Under the pieces are notes generated by a model. It was not told where the DNA came from and ran no database searches. It saw nothing but the letters and a program-made list of their open reading frames with translations. This document shows positions 1 through 5,066 of a DNA stretch of 6,426 nucleotides, in pieces. The position numbers and the translations under genes are program-made. Numbering within the stretch: the first letter of the stretch is position 1; each line of letters starts with the position of its first letter. The DNA is from Limisphaerales bacterium (GTDB lineage Bacteria > Verrucomicrobiota > Verrucomicrobiia > Limisphaerales > UBA8199): positions 1 to 6,426 of the forward strand of contig JANXQE010000156.1 of assembly GCA_025356925.1 (NCBI GenBank). Reading direction: 5' to 3'.

Positions 1-237
1 CCCTATTTCGTAGAGCGAAAACTCTACCCGAACGTCGACTTTTATAGCGGCATCATCATGCGCGCGATCGGCATTCCTTTGGAGATGTTCACCGTCATTT
101 TTGCCATAGGCAGAATGCCGGGCTGGATTGCCAACTACAAAGAAGTCATGGAAGCCCCGACCCGAATCTATCGGCCACGCCAAATCTATATCGGCCCGAC
201 GTTGAATCACTATACTCCCATCAAAGAGCGGAAGTGA
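1..237 (+). CDS. gltA: citrate synthase, C-terminal part (5' end outside window)
   Basis: The first 78 codons of the window are the C-terminus of a citrate synthase, the enzyme that condenses acetyl-CoA with oxaloacetate to open the TCA cycle in the cytoplasm. The open frame enters from the left edge and stops at TGA 235-237. Visible family signatures are NVDFYSG (fragment residues 11-17), whose Asp is the catalytic base of the family, then GRMPGW (37-42), whose Arg belongs to the substrate-binding set, and the RPRQIYIG tail motif (58-65). The usual His after GWxA is Asn here (WIANYKE), a substitution I believe is tolerated in the family. The downstream sucC and sucD genes fit a TCA-cycle operon; the gap to sucC is 74 bases with no terminator-like hairpin. 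The type (hexameric or dimeric) cannot be decided from this fragment. Confidence 0.95.
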   Translation, partial: PYFVERKLYPNVDFYSGIIMRAIGIPLEMFTVIFAIGRMPGWIANYKEVMEAPTRIYRPRQIYIGPTLNHYTPIKERK

Positions 238-311
238 GCTCCGGCACCAACTATCAGGCCGCCTAACCACCGGCAGGTGATTCGTGGCGCGCCCGGCCAA
301 GCAATCCATCA

Positions 312-1520
312 ATGAACGTTCACGAATTCCAAGCCAAGCAGCTTCTGTCCAAATACGGCGTGGCGGTACCTCCAGGTGAGGTTTGCGACTCACCGGAATC
401 GGCGAAACGTGTTGGCGACCAGTTTTTCAACAAGGGCGCCTCGATGGTAGTGGTAAAATCGCAAATCCACGCCGGGGGCCGGGGCAAGGGCACCTTCAAA
501 AGCGGCTTTCGAGGCGGGGTTAAGTTGTGTAAGAGCGCCGACGAGGTTTTTGAGAACGCGCGAGGCATGCTTGGGAACGTGCTGGTAACCAAACAAACCG
601 GGCCAGAAGGCCGGTTGGTCAGCAAAGTCCTCGTCGAGATGGCTCGGGAGATTCAAAAAGAACTCTACGTAGCTGTCCTGTTGGATCGGACGATTTCCCG
701 GCCGATCCTCATGGCCAGCACCGAAGGCGGAATGGACATCGAGGAGGTCGCGGCCAAAACTCCGGAAAAAATTGTTAAGGAAGCCATCGACCCCGCGCTG
801 GGCATGATGCCGTATCAGGCGCGCAAGGTGGCGGCCGCATTGGGACTCAAAGGCGATTTACTCAACCAGGCGGCCAAGCTGCTGCAGGGGATCTACCGAA
901 CCTGGTGGGAATGTGACGCTACCTTGGTCGAGATCAATCCGTTTTGCGTTGTGCTCTCGAATGATGGCAAGGCGGCTTTGCTGGCGGTGGATGCCAAGCT
1001 CTCGCTCGATGACAATGCCCTCTATCGGCATCCCGATCTCCAAGCGATGCGCGACCTTGCTGAGGAAGCGCCTTTGGAAACCGCCGCGAGCAAGTTTAAT
1101 CTCAATTATATTAAACTGGATGGCACGATCGCCTGCCTTGTGAATGGCGCGGGGTTGGCCATGGCAACCATGGACATCATCCAGCATTTCGGCGGCCGCC
1201 CGGCCAACTTCCTCGACGTCGGCGGCGGCGCCAGCCAGGAACAGGTGGCGGCTGCGTTCCAGATCATCCTGCAGGATCCAAATGTGAAGGGGATCCTGGT
1301 CAACATCTTTGGCGGGATCATGGATTGTGACGTGATCGCTAAGGGGATCGTCGCGGCCGTGAAGCAAACCGGTTTGCAGTTGCCTTTGGTCGTGCGATTG
1401 GAAGGCAACAACGTTGCCGCAGGCAAGAAAACCCTGGCCGACTCGGACTTGACGATCATCGGTGCGGATTCAATGGCCGATGCCGCACAAAAAGTGGTAC
1501 ACGCCGTGGCCAAAGGTTGA
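312..1520 (+). CDS. sucC: succinyl-CoA synthetase (ADP-forming), beta subunit
   Basis: 402-residue ATP-grasp subunit that, with SucD, converts succinyl-CoA plus ADP (or GDP) and phosphate to succinate, CoA and ATP/GTP. The N-terminus MNVHEFQAKQLL is the classic family start, so ATG 312 is secure despite the lack of a clear Shine-Dalgarno. The nucleotide-binding HAGGRGK loop is at 53-59; LVEINP (205-210, Asn209) and VDAK (Asp227) match the Mg-binding positions; VNGAGLAMATMD (277-288), PANFLDVGGGA (297-307), NIFGGI (331-336) and VRLEGNN (361-367) make the C-terminal CoA-ligase domain. Pro20 aligns with Pro20 of the ATP-specific E. coli enzyme rather than Gln of GTP-specific forms, a weak hint at ADP use. 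It is about 14 residues longer than E. coli SucC, partly from a GTFKSGFRGGVK segment after the loop that resembles mitochondrial beta subunits. It is followed 3 bases later by a small ORF and then sucD. Confidence 0.98.
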   Translation: MNVHEFQAKQLLSKYGVAVPPGEVCDSPESAKRVGDQFFNKGASMVVVKSQIHAGGRGKGTFKSGFRGGVKLCKSADEVFENARGMLGNVLVTKQTGPEGRLVSKVLVEMAREIQKELYVAVLLDRTISRPILMASTEGGMDIEEVAAKTPEKIVKEAIDPALGMMPYQARKVAAALGLKGDLLNQAAKLLQGIYRTWWECDATLVEINPFCVVLSNDGKAALLAVDAKLSLDDNALYRHPDLQAMRDLAEEAPLETAASKFNLNYIKLDGTIACLVNGAGLAMATMDIIQHFGGRPANFLDVGGGASQEQVAAAFQIILQDPNVKGILVNIFGGIMDCDVIAKGIVAAVKQTGLQLPLVVRLEGNNVAAGKKTLADSDLTIIGADSMADAAQKVVHAVAKG

Positions 1521-1523
1521 ACG

Positions 1524-1622
1524 ATGTTGGACGACCCGCTCATCGAGCAGCTAAACCGAGGCTATAATCTTGCCGCTGTCAGACTGCTCGAGGCTATCAA
1601 AGAAAAGAAAGGCCGGACCTAA
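1524..1622 (+). CDS. putative 32-residue small protein between sucC and sucD
   Basis: An ATG frame of 32 codons starts 3 bases after the sucC stop and ends (TAA 1620-1622) 14 bases before the sucD ATG, so it fills 99 of the 116 bases between the two subunit genes. It has an AAAGG-type Shine-Dalgarno (about 1512-1516, overlapping the sucC end) at good spacing, better than sucC or sucD have. The peptide begins MLDDPLIEQLNRGYNLAAV, continues RLLEAI and ends in a basic EKKGRT tail. It reads as two short amphipathic helices around a Gly turn. The pattern (I-E-x-L-x-x-G then A-V-R-L-L) resembles the helix-turn-helix of ribosomal L7/L12-like domains; this is a by-eye likeness only. It has no transmembrane segment. 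It could instead be a translational-coupling leader for sucD, or a chance frame. Function unknown. Confidence 0.5.
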   Translation: MLDDPLIEQLNRGYNLAAVRLLEAIKEKKGRT

Positions 1623-1636
1623 CACACTCAAGCGCC

Positions 1637-2527
1637 ATGTCGATCCTAATCAATCCGCAAACCCGCATTCTCGTCCAGGGCATCACCGGTAGTTTCGGTG
1701 CGCGGCATACCCAACTGAGCCTCGCGTACGGGACACAAGTCGTGGCTGGTGTCACGCCCGGGAAAGGGGGACAGCTTTTCGAGAATAAAGTCCCCATCTT
1801 CGACACGGTCGCCGAGGCCATGAAGCAGTCGGGCGCCACCGCTTCGGCGATCTTTGTGCCTCCCGCCTTTGCGGCGGATGCGATCCTCGAAGGCGTGGAC
1901 GCGGGTCTGGAGTTGGTGGTCTGCATCACGGAGGGCATTCCGGTCAATGACATGGTCAAGGTCAAACGCGCGATGCAAGGGAGCAAGACGCGCCTGATCG
2001 GGCCGAATTGTCCGGGAATTGTTACACCCGGCCCCGATAAGGACTCTTTCGGAGGGTGCCGGATCGGCATTTCTCCGGGATACATCCACCGCCGCGGTCA
2101 TATTGGAGTGGTGTCGCGCAGCGGCACGCTGACCTACGAAGCGGTGTGGCAACTGACTTGTCGCGGCGTCGGCCAATCCACCTGCGTCGGGATCGGAGGC
2201 GATCCGGTCAACGGCACGTCCCATTTGGATACCATCAAATTGTTCGAAGCCGATCCCGACACCCACGGGATGATCCTGATCGGGGAGATCGGCGGTTCGG
2301 CTGAGGAAGAGGCCGCGGATTGGATTAAGCGCAATGGCAGCAAGCCGGTCGCGGGATTCATCGCCGGAGCAACGGCTCCGCCAGGCCGCCGAATGGGTCA
2401 CGCTGGCGCGATTGTCAGCGGCGGCAAAGGCACGGCCGCGGCGAAGATCGATGCGTTTCGCGACGCAGGGATCGGAGTGGCCGCGACCCCGTCGGAGATG
2501 GCGGAGACTCTCCTCAAAATGATGTGA
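1637..2527 (+). CDS. sucD: succinyl-CoA synthetase, alpha subunit
   Basis: 296-residue CoA-binding and phosphohistidine-carrying subunit of succinyl-CoA synthetase, partner of the SucC encoded just upstream. The start MSILINPQTR matches the family N-terminus closely, supporting ATG 1637; no good Shine-Dalgarno precedes it, so coupling to the upstream frame is plausible. The CoA-binding Rossmann part shows GITGSFGARH (15-24) and GVTPGKGG (38-45), followed by ITEGIP (97-102) and IGPNCPG (121-127). VSRSGTLTYEAV (159-170) and STCVGIGGDP (181-190) follow. The catalytic phospho-His is His255 within RRMGHAGAI (251-259), and GEIGGSAEEEA (216-226) carries the Glu that contacts it. About six extra residues (around GPDKDSFGG, 132-140) precede CRIGISPG compared with E. 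coli SucD; the rest is full length. No missing catalytic residue was seen. Confidence 0.98.
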   Translation: MSILINPQTRILVQGITGSFGARHTQLSLAYGTQVVAGVTPGKGGQLFENKVPIFDTVAEAMKQSGATASAIFVPPAFAADAILEGVDAGLELVVCITEGIPVNDMVKVKRAMQGSKTRLIGPNCPGIVTPGPDKDSFGGCRIGISPGYIHRRGHIGVVSRSGTLTYEAVWQLTCRGVGQSTCVGIGGDPVNGTSHLDTIKLFEADPDTHGMILIGEIGGSAEEEAADWIKRNGSKPVAGFIAGATAPPGRRMGHAGAIVSGGKGTAAAKIDAFRDAGIGVAATPSEMAETLLKMM

Positions 2528-2606
2528 ACCTGACGCACGCGAGACCTGCAATGGGGTTGGCTCCGAAGATTTGGAATCGGCGTCCGCCCTGGTCCAGAAC
2601 TCTCAA

Positions 2607-3464
2607 ATGGGTGCGATTGATTTCCTGCTGAATCTGGCCGGCCTGCTGCTCTGGCTAAGCTGGCGTTCGGCACAGTTCGACCCCCTGGTCAGCGCCGCCC
2701 CCGTTACCCTGATCGGCACCCTGAAGCGCGTGGAGCCGCGACGACTCAAAGCCTGGCAGTTGGCCGTCGTGCTGGCCAGCCTCATCGGATTGCGGGCCGC
2801 GGGCTATCTGCTCATCGGGGCTCCAGCCGATTGGACACCGAAACTCAATTTGGAGCTCGTGGTGCTGGCGTTTCGCAGTGACCACTTCGGCTCGGATCTC
2901 GTGTTTTCCTGTTTAAGCTTCCTGCGCGTCCTGGTTGTCTTCTATTTCTGGCTGATGATCCTGGCGCTGATCAATCGGTCCGGCGAAGAAGTGGACCCGA
3001 TTCAAAAACTGGTGCGGCTGCATCTGGGCCGTGCGGCTCGCTGGCCGTGGCCGATGCAGTTGTTGCTGCCGTTTCTGATGGTCATGCTGCTCTGGCTGGG
3101 GCTCTATCCCGTGCTCGACAGACTCGATGTGGTCGCTCGTGCCCATTCCTGGGTGCATGTCGTGGAGCAAGCCTCGCTGGTCGGCCTCGGCTTGCTCTTG
3201 AGTCTGCGTTATGTGTTGCCGGCGTTCCTCCTCCTACACCTGGTTGCCAGCTATGTGTATTTGGGAACCAATCCACTGTGGGACTTTATCACCCACACCG
3301 CGCTGAATATGACCGCCCCCCTTCGACGACTCCCGCTGCGCTTTGCCAGACTGGACCTCACTCCGGTCGCGGGCGTGATCCTGATATTATGGCTGCTCGA
3401 ATGGCTTCCCAATTTCATCCTCAGCAAACTGGCCGCCTCCAGGCTGAGCAGTTGGCCGCTCTAG
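2607..3464 (+). CDS. YggT-family integral membrane protein
   Basis: 285-residue hydrophobic protein with about six predicted membrane segments (roughly residues 4-20, 49-70, 99-122, 149-170, 189-216 and 252-272). It looks like two tandem YggT repeats. The second repeat ends with the family signature: NPLWDF, a TAPLRRLPLRF stretch, then LDLTPVAGVILILWLL (250-265), equivalent to the 'P-lRpiR-iP...iDlsPl' pattern of YggT proteins. These are inner-membrane proteins of poorly known function, linked in various bacteria to cell division, envelope or osmotic phenotypes. I chose ATG 2607 (MGAIDFLLNLAGLLLWL) because it begins at the first membrane helix as usual; an in-frame TTG at 2571 would add 12 residues with no better ribosome site. 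It lies 79 bases after sucD on the same strand and could be in the same transcript. Its stop is one base from the convergent kinase gene. Confidence 0.8.
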   Translation: MGAIDFLLNLAGLLLWLSWRSAQFDPLVSAAPVTLIGTLKRVEPRRLKAWQLAVVLASLIGLRAAGYLLIGAPADWTPKLNLELVVLAFRSDHFGSDLVFSCLSFLRVLVVFYFWLMILALINRSGEEVDPIQKLVRLHLGRAARWPWPMQLLLPFLMVMLLWLGLYPVLDRLDVVARAHSWVHVVEQASLVGLGLLLSLRYVLPAFLLLHLVASYVYLGTNPLWDFITHTALNMTAPLRRLPLRFARLDLTPVAGVILILWLLEWLPNFILSKLAASRLSSWPL

Positions 3465-3465
3465 G

Positions 3466-4560
3466 TCAGAGAGCCCTGGGCAGCTTGATCGTGACCACTG
3501 TGCTCGAATCACGATGGCTGTTGATGCTCAAGGTTCCCCCATGCAGCTCGGTGAGGCGTTTGGCAATGGATAAACCCAACCCGATCCCCTGCTGCTCGTG
3601 CAGCTTGCGGTCGAACTGCATATAAGCCCCGACCTTGGTGATGTGCTCGGTTGAAAAACCGCGGCCTCGATCGCCGACAATGAGGGCCACACTTCCTGAT
3701 ACCTCGGCGAGTGACACGCTCACCGGCGTGGCTTGGTCGGAAAATTTGAAAGCATTCTGTACCACCTCATCCACAATCTTGGCAAGGTACTCCTCGGAAA
3801 TAGCGACCGGCAGATCGTGCAGGTCGAGAACCAGATCATGGTCGCGATTGGCCTGGTGGGCCTGGGCACGAGCGTGGCGTTCGATCAGCCCGGCCGGTGC
3901 CTCAGTCCGCTTCTTGCGCAAAGCGCTGAGCTTTTGCGGCTCGGAGCCAAGCAACTCAATTTGCGCGTAGATCAGGAAGTTCTCGATCAAGCGCTCCAGT
4001 CTCCGGCCGGATTCGTGGATCACCTGGCCCATTTCGGCGACCTCCTCGGGCGGCAGGGTCGCCGCCTCCGCGCTCAAAATCTCGCCGTACGCCAGGATGC
4101 CGTTGAGCGGCGTGCGCAGTTCGTGCGGGAGCATGAGGCTGATATTGTCGCGCAAATCGGCCAGCTTTTTCTCCGCCTCCTCGCGCACGGTCTGAACTTT
4201 CTTGAGCCGCGCGTCCACCGCGGCGTAGAGCGCTTCGATCGAAAAAGGTTTGGGCAGGTAATCGTCGGCGCCCAGTTCCATGCCGTGCCGCATGCCGGCG
4301 TGATCGGCTAATCCGGTCATGAGAATAAATGGCACCGACGCGGTAGCCGGTTCGCTGCGAAGTGAAGACAGGGTCAAGTAACCATCTACCTTCTCCATGT
4401 TCACGTCGCAGAGGATCAGGTCGGGCAAGACCTGTCGAGCTGCCTCGATCCCCGCGGCCCCGTTCTCGGCCTCGAGCACCTCAAAACCTTTCTGCTCCAG
4501 CGCCATGTGAACCATCTCGCGCAGCCAGGTTTCGTCATCAATGACCAGGATTCTCTTCAT
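3466..4560 (-). CDS. cytoplasmic receiver-histidine kinase hybrid (REC-HisKA-HATPase_c)
   Basis: 364-residue two-component protein with the receiver first. The REC domain (about 1-122) has the acidic pair Asp8/Asp9, phospho-acceptor Asp52 (LILCDVNM), Thr82 (FILMTG) and Lys104 (LPKPFS), so all key residues are present. A short charged helix (about 119-138) leads into the HisKA dimerisation domain with phospho-acceptor His146 in LPHELRTPLNGI. The ATPase domain (about 250-364) has the N box with Asn269 (VVQNAFKFS), the DRGRGF box (297-302) and GIGLGLSIAK (325-334), so it should be an active kinase. There are no membrane segments or PAS/GAF sensor domain; the input is probably phosphorylation of its own receiver by another kinase, with output to an unknown partner. 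A weak AGAG precedes the ATG. The 506-base gap upstream implies its own promoter; no cognate regulator gene is in the window. Confidence 0.93.
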   Translation of the reverse strand: MKRILVIDDETWLREMVHMALEQKGFEVLEAENGAAGIEAARQVLPDLILCDVNMEKVDGYLTLSSLRSEPATASVPFILMTGLADHAGMRHGMELGADDYLPKPFSIEALYAAVDARLKKVQTVREEAEKKLADLRDNISLMLPHELRTPLNGILAYGEILSAEAATLPPEEVAEMGQVIHESGRRLERLIENFLIYAQIELLGSEPQKLSALRKKRTEAPAGLIERHARAQAHQANRDHDLVLDLHDLPVAISEEYLAKIVDEVVQNAFKFSDQATPVSVSLAEVSGSVALIVGDRGRGFSTEHITKVGAYMQFDRKLHEQQGIGLGLSIAKRLTELHGGTLSINSHRDSSTVVTIKLPRAL

Positions 4561-4610
4561 CTGCTCTTTGCACCATCAATATTCTTTTAGAGACAAAGCC
4601 AATCGGCAGC

Positions 4611-4648
4611 CTCAAGCGAGGCTCTTTCCTCGCCCCTGAGTTTTTTTT
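4611..4648 (+). terminator. candidate intrinsic terminator, + strand orientation
   Basis: CTCA (4611-4614) pairs with TGAG (4637-4640) and GCGAGG (4616-4621) pairs perfectly with CCTCGC (4628-4633) around a CTCTTT loop, with a small A/CCC internal loop between the two stems. The hairpin is followed directly by eight T (4641-4648). That is the form of a rho-independent terminator for + strand transcription. No + strand gene lies immediately upstream: the nearest is the YggT gene ending at 3464, so it would end read-through or an RNA antisense to the kinase. An alternative fold (AGCCTC 4608-4613 with GAGGCT 4618-4623) competes with it. On the - strand it would be a 5'-leader hairpin of the kinase mRNA. 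Confidence 0.5.
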
Positions 4649-4652
4649 GCCC

Positions 4653-4682
4653 GTGTCTTAAAACCATACAAAGCTAAGACAC
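4653..4682. promoter_or_regulatory. 8-base perfect inverted repeat upstream of kinase gene
   Basis: GTGTCTTA (4653-4660) and TAAGACAC (4675-4682) form a perfect inverted repeat separated by 14 bases, about 95-120 bases upstream of the kinase start. Half-sites are spaced centre to centre by 22 bases, about two helical turns, which suits a dimeric transcription factor. It is not followed by a T run on either strand, so it is not a simple terminator. Identity of any binding protein is unknown; calling it an operator is inference. Confidence 0.35.
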
Positions 4683-4772
4683 CCACAGCTCAGTTGTCCA
4701 CCGACATTCGTCGCTGCCCAGCGATTTTCATTACAACGCCGCAGTTCGACCAGCCATTCCTGCCTGCCGGTT

Positions 4773-4822
4773 TCAGCGGCTTTTCACTCGCTGACACCCT
4801 CACGGGGCGGGAAAGCCTGCCC
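4773..4822. repeat. pair of small adjacent hairpins in gene-poor stretch
   Basis: TCAGCG (4773-4778) and CGCTGA (4789-4794) form a perfect 6-base inverted repeat with a 10-base loop. Ten bases further on, GGGCGGG (4805-4811) and CCTGCCC (4816-4822) form a 7-base stem with one G-T position and a four-base loop. Neither is followed by a T run on either strand, so they are not standard terminators. They may belong to a dispersed intergenic repeat, to a small RNA, or be chance; nothing in the window contains a second copy. Confidence 0.3.
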
Positions 4823-4958
4823 GGCACTAAAAAGGGAGTTGCTGGTCGTCGCCGCCCTCCTCCAGGCACATCTGCTATAAGCAAGTCCTTTGCCCATTTC
4901 TGGGAGTTGGACGTTCGCAGAAGGTTCGTGGGTGGTTTTCATCCAAACGCGACAGCCG

Positions 4959-5024
4959 TCAGGTCTGGCAGGGATACATCTGCGGAACACCGTCCAGGTC
5001 AAAGATCGCGGCACGGATTGGCAC
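4959..5024 (-). pseudogene. truncated N-terminus of a HAD-superfamily hydrolase (beta-phosphoglucomutase-like)
   Basis: Reading from GTG 5024 the frame gives MPIRAAIFDLDGV and then departs into PQMYPCQT and a stop (TGA 4961-4959). The block AAIFDLDGV is HAD motif I, with the nucleophile Asp and the general acid/base Asp (DLD), in its usual position within the first dozen residues of a beta-phosphoglucomutase or CbbY/phosphoglycolate phosphatase-type enzyme. The usual continuation (a 'GVL/I-x-DT' and cap domain) is absent in all three frames downstream, and no later HAD motif was found before the kinase gene. The frame stays open back to the glycosyltransferase stop codon, 42 bases upstream, which suggests it once was the next gene of that operon. 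It is best read as a remnant left by deletion; the original substrate cannot be inferred. Confidence 0.6.
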
Positions 5025-5066
5025 GCGGGAGGTCACGTGAATAGACTGGCGCAGGGAGGGGCGGTG

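Larger units (their letters stand above)
4561..5066. other. 506-base stretch with no intact gene
   Basis: Between the kinase start (4560) and the glycosyltransferase stop (5067) no reading frame looks like an intact protein; the longer open frames here have skewed, low-complexity composition and no recognisable domain. From right to left the stretch holds a truncated HAD-hydrolase start (4959-5024, - strand), two small hairpins (4773-4794 and 4805-4822), an 8-base perfect inverted repeat (4653-4682) and a terminator-like hairpin plus T run (4611-4648, + strand). The kinase promoter must lie here or further upstream, but I could not pick convincing -35/-10 boxes. No tRNA or known riboswitch was recognised. 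Confidence 0.7.

Noticed and set aside
238..311. Search for terminator or regulatory element between gltA and sucC
   Set aside because: No hairpin with a T run or clear promoter boxes were found; the two genes are probably co-transcribed.
1646..2551. 301-codon - strand frame opposite sucD
   Set aside because: It is a long antisense shadow caused by GC-rich codon use; sucD on the + strand has full-length family similarity.
3733..4311. 192-codon + strand frame inside the kinase gene
   Set aside because: It is an antisense shadow of the kinase gene, which has complete REC, HisKA and HATPase motifs on the other strand.
4669..4700. Possible - strand promoter: TGGACA at 4700-4695 with TTAGCT or TAGCTTTG near 4677-4669
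   Set aside because: The -35 is good but the -10 matches sigma70 poorly; TAGCTTTG fits the Bacteroidota TAnnTTTG pattern, but nothing else supports that phylum and so short a match occurs by chance.
4805..4822. GC-rich hairpin considered as a terminator
   Set aside because: No T run follows on either strand.
4690..4884. 64-codon - strand frame (TTG start) downstream of the HAD remnant
   Set aside because: It shows no HAD motif or other domain, starts with TTG, and crosses two hairpins; treated as non-coding, although its translation was noted as a possible repeat.
4694..5044. 116-codon + strand open frame in the gene-poor stretch
   Set aside because: Its composition is rich in Arg, Gly and Pro with no recognisable domain, it has no Shine-Dalgarno, and it overlaps the HAD motif I coding sequence on the opposite strand, so it is most likely a chance frame in GC-rich DNA.
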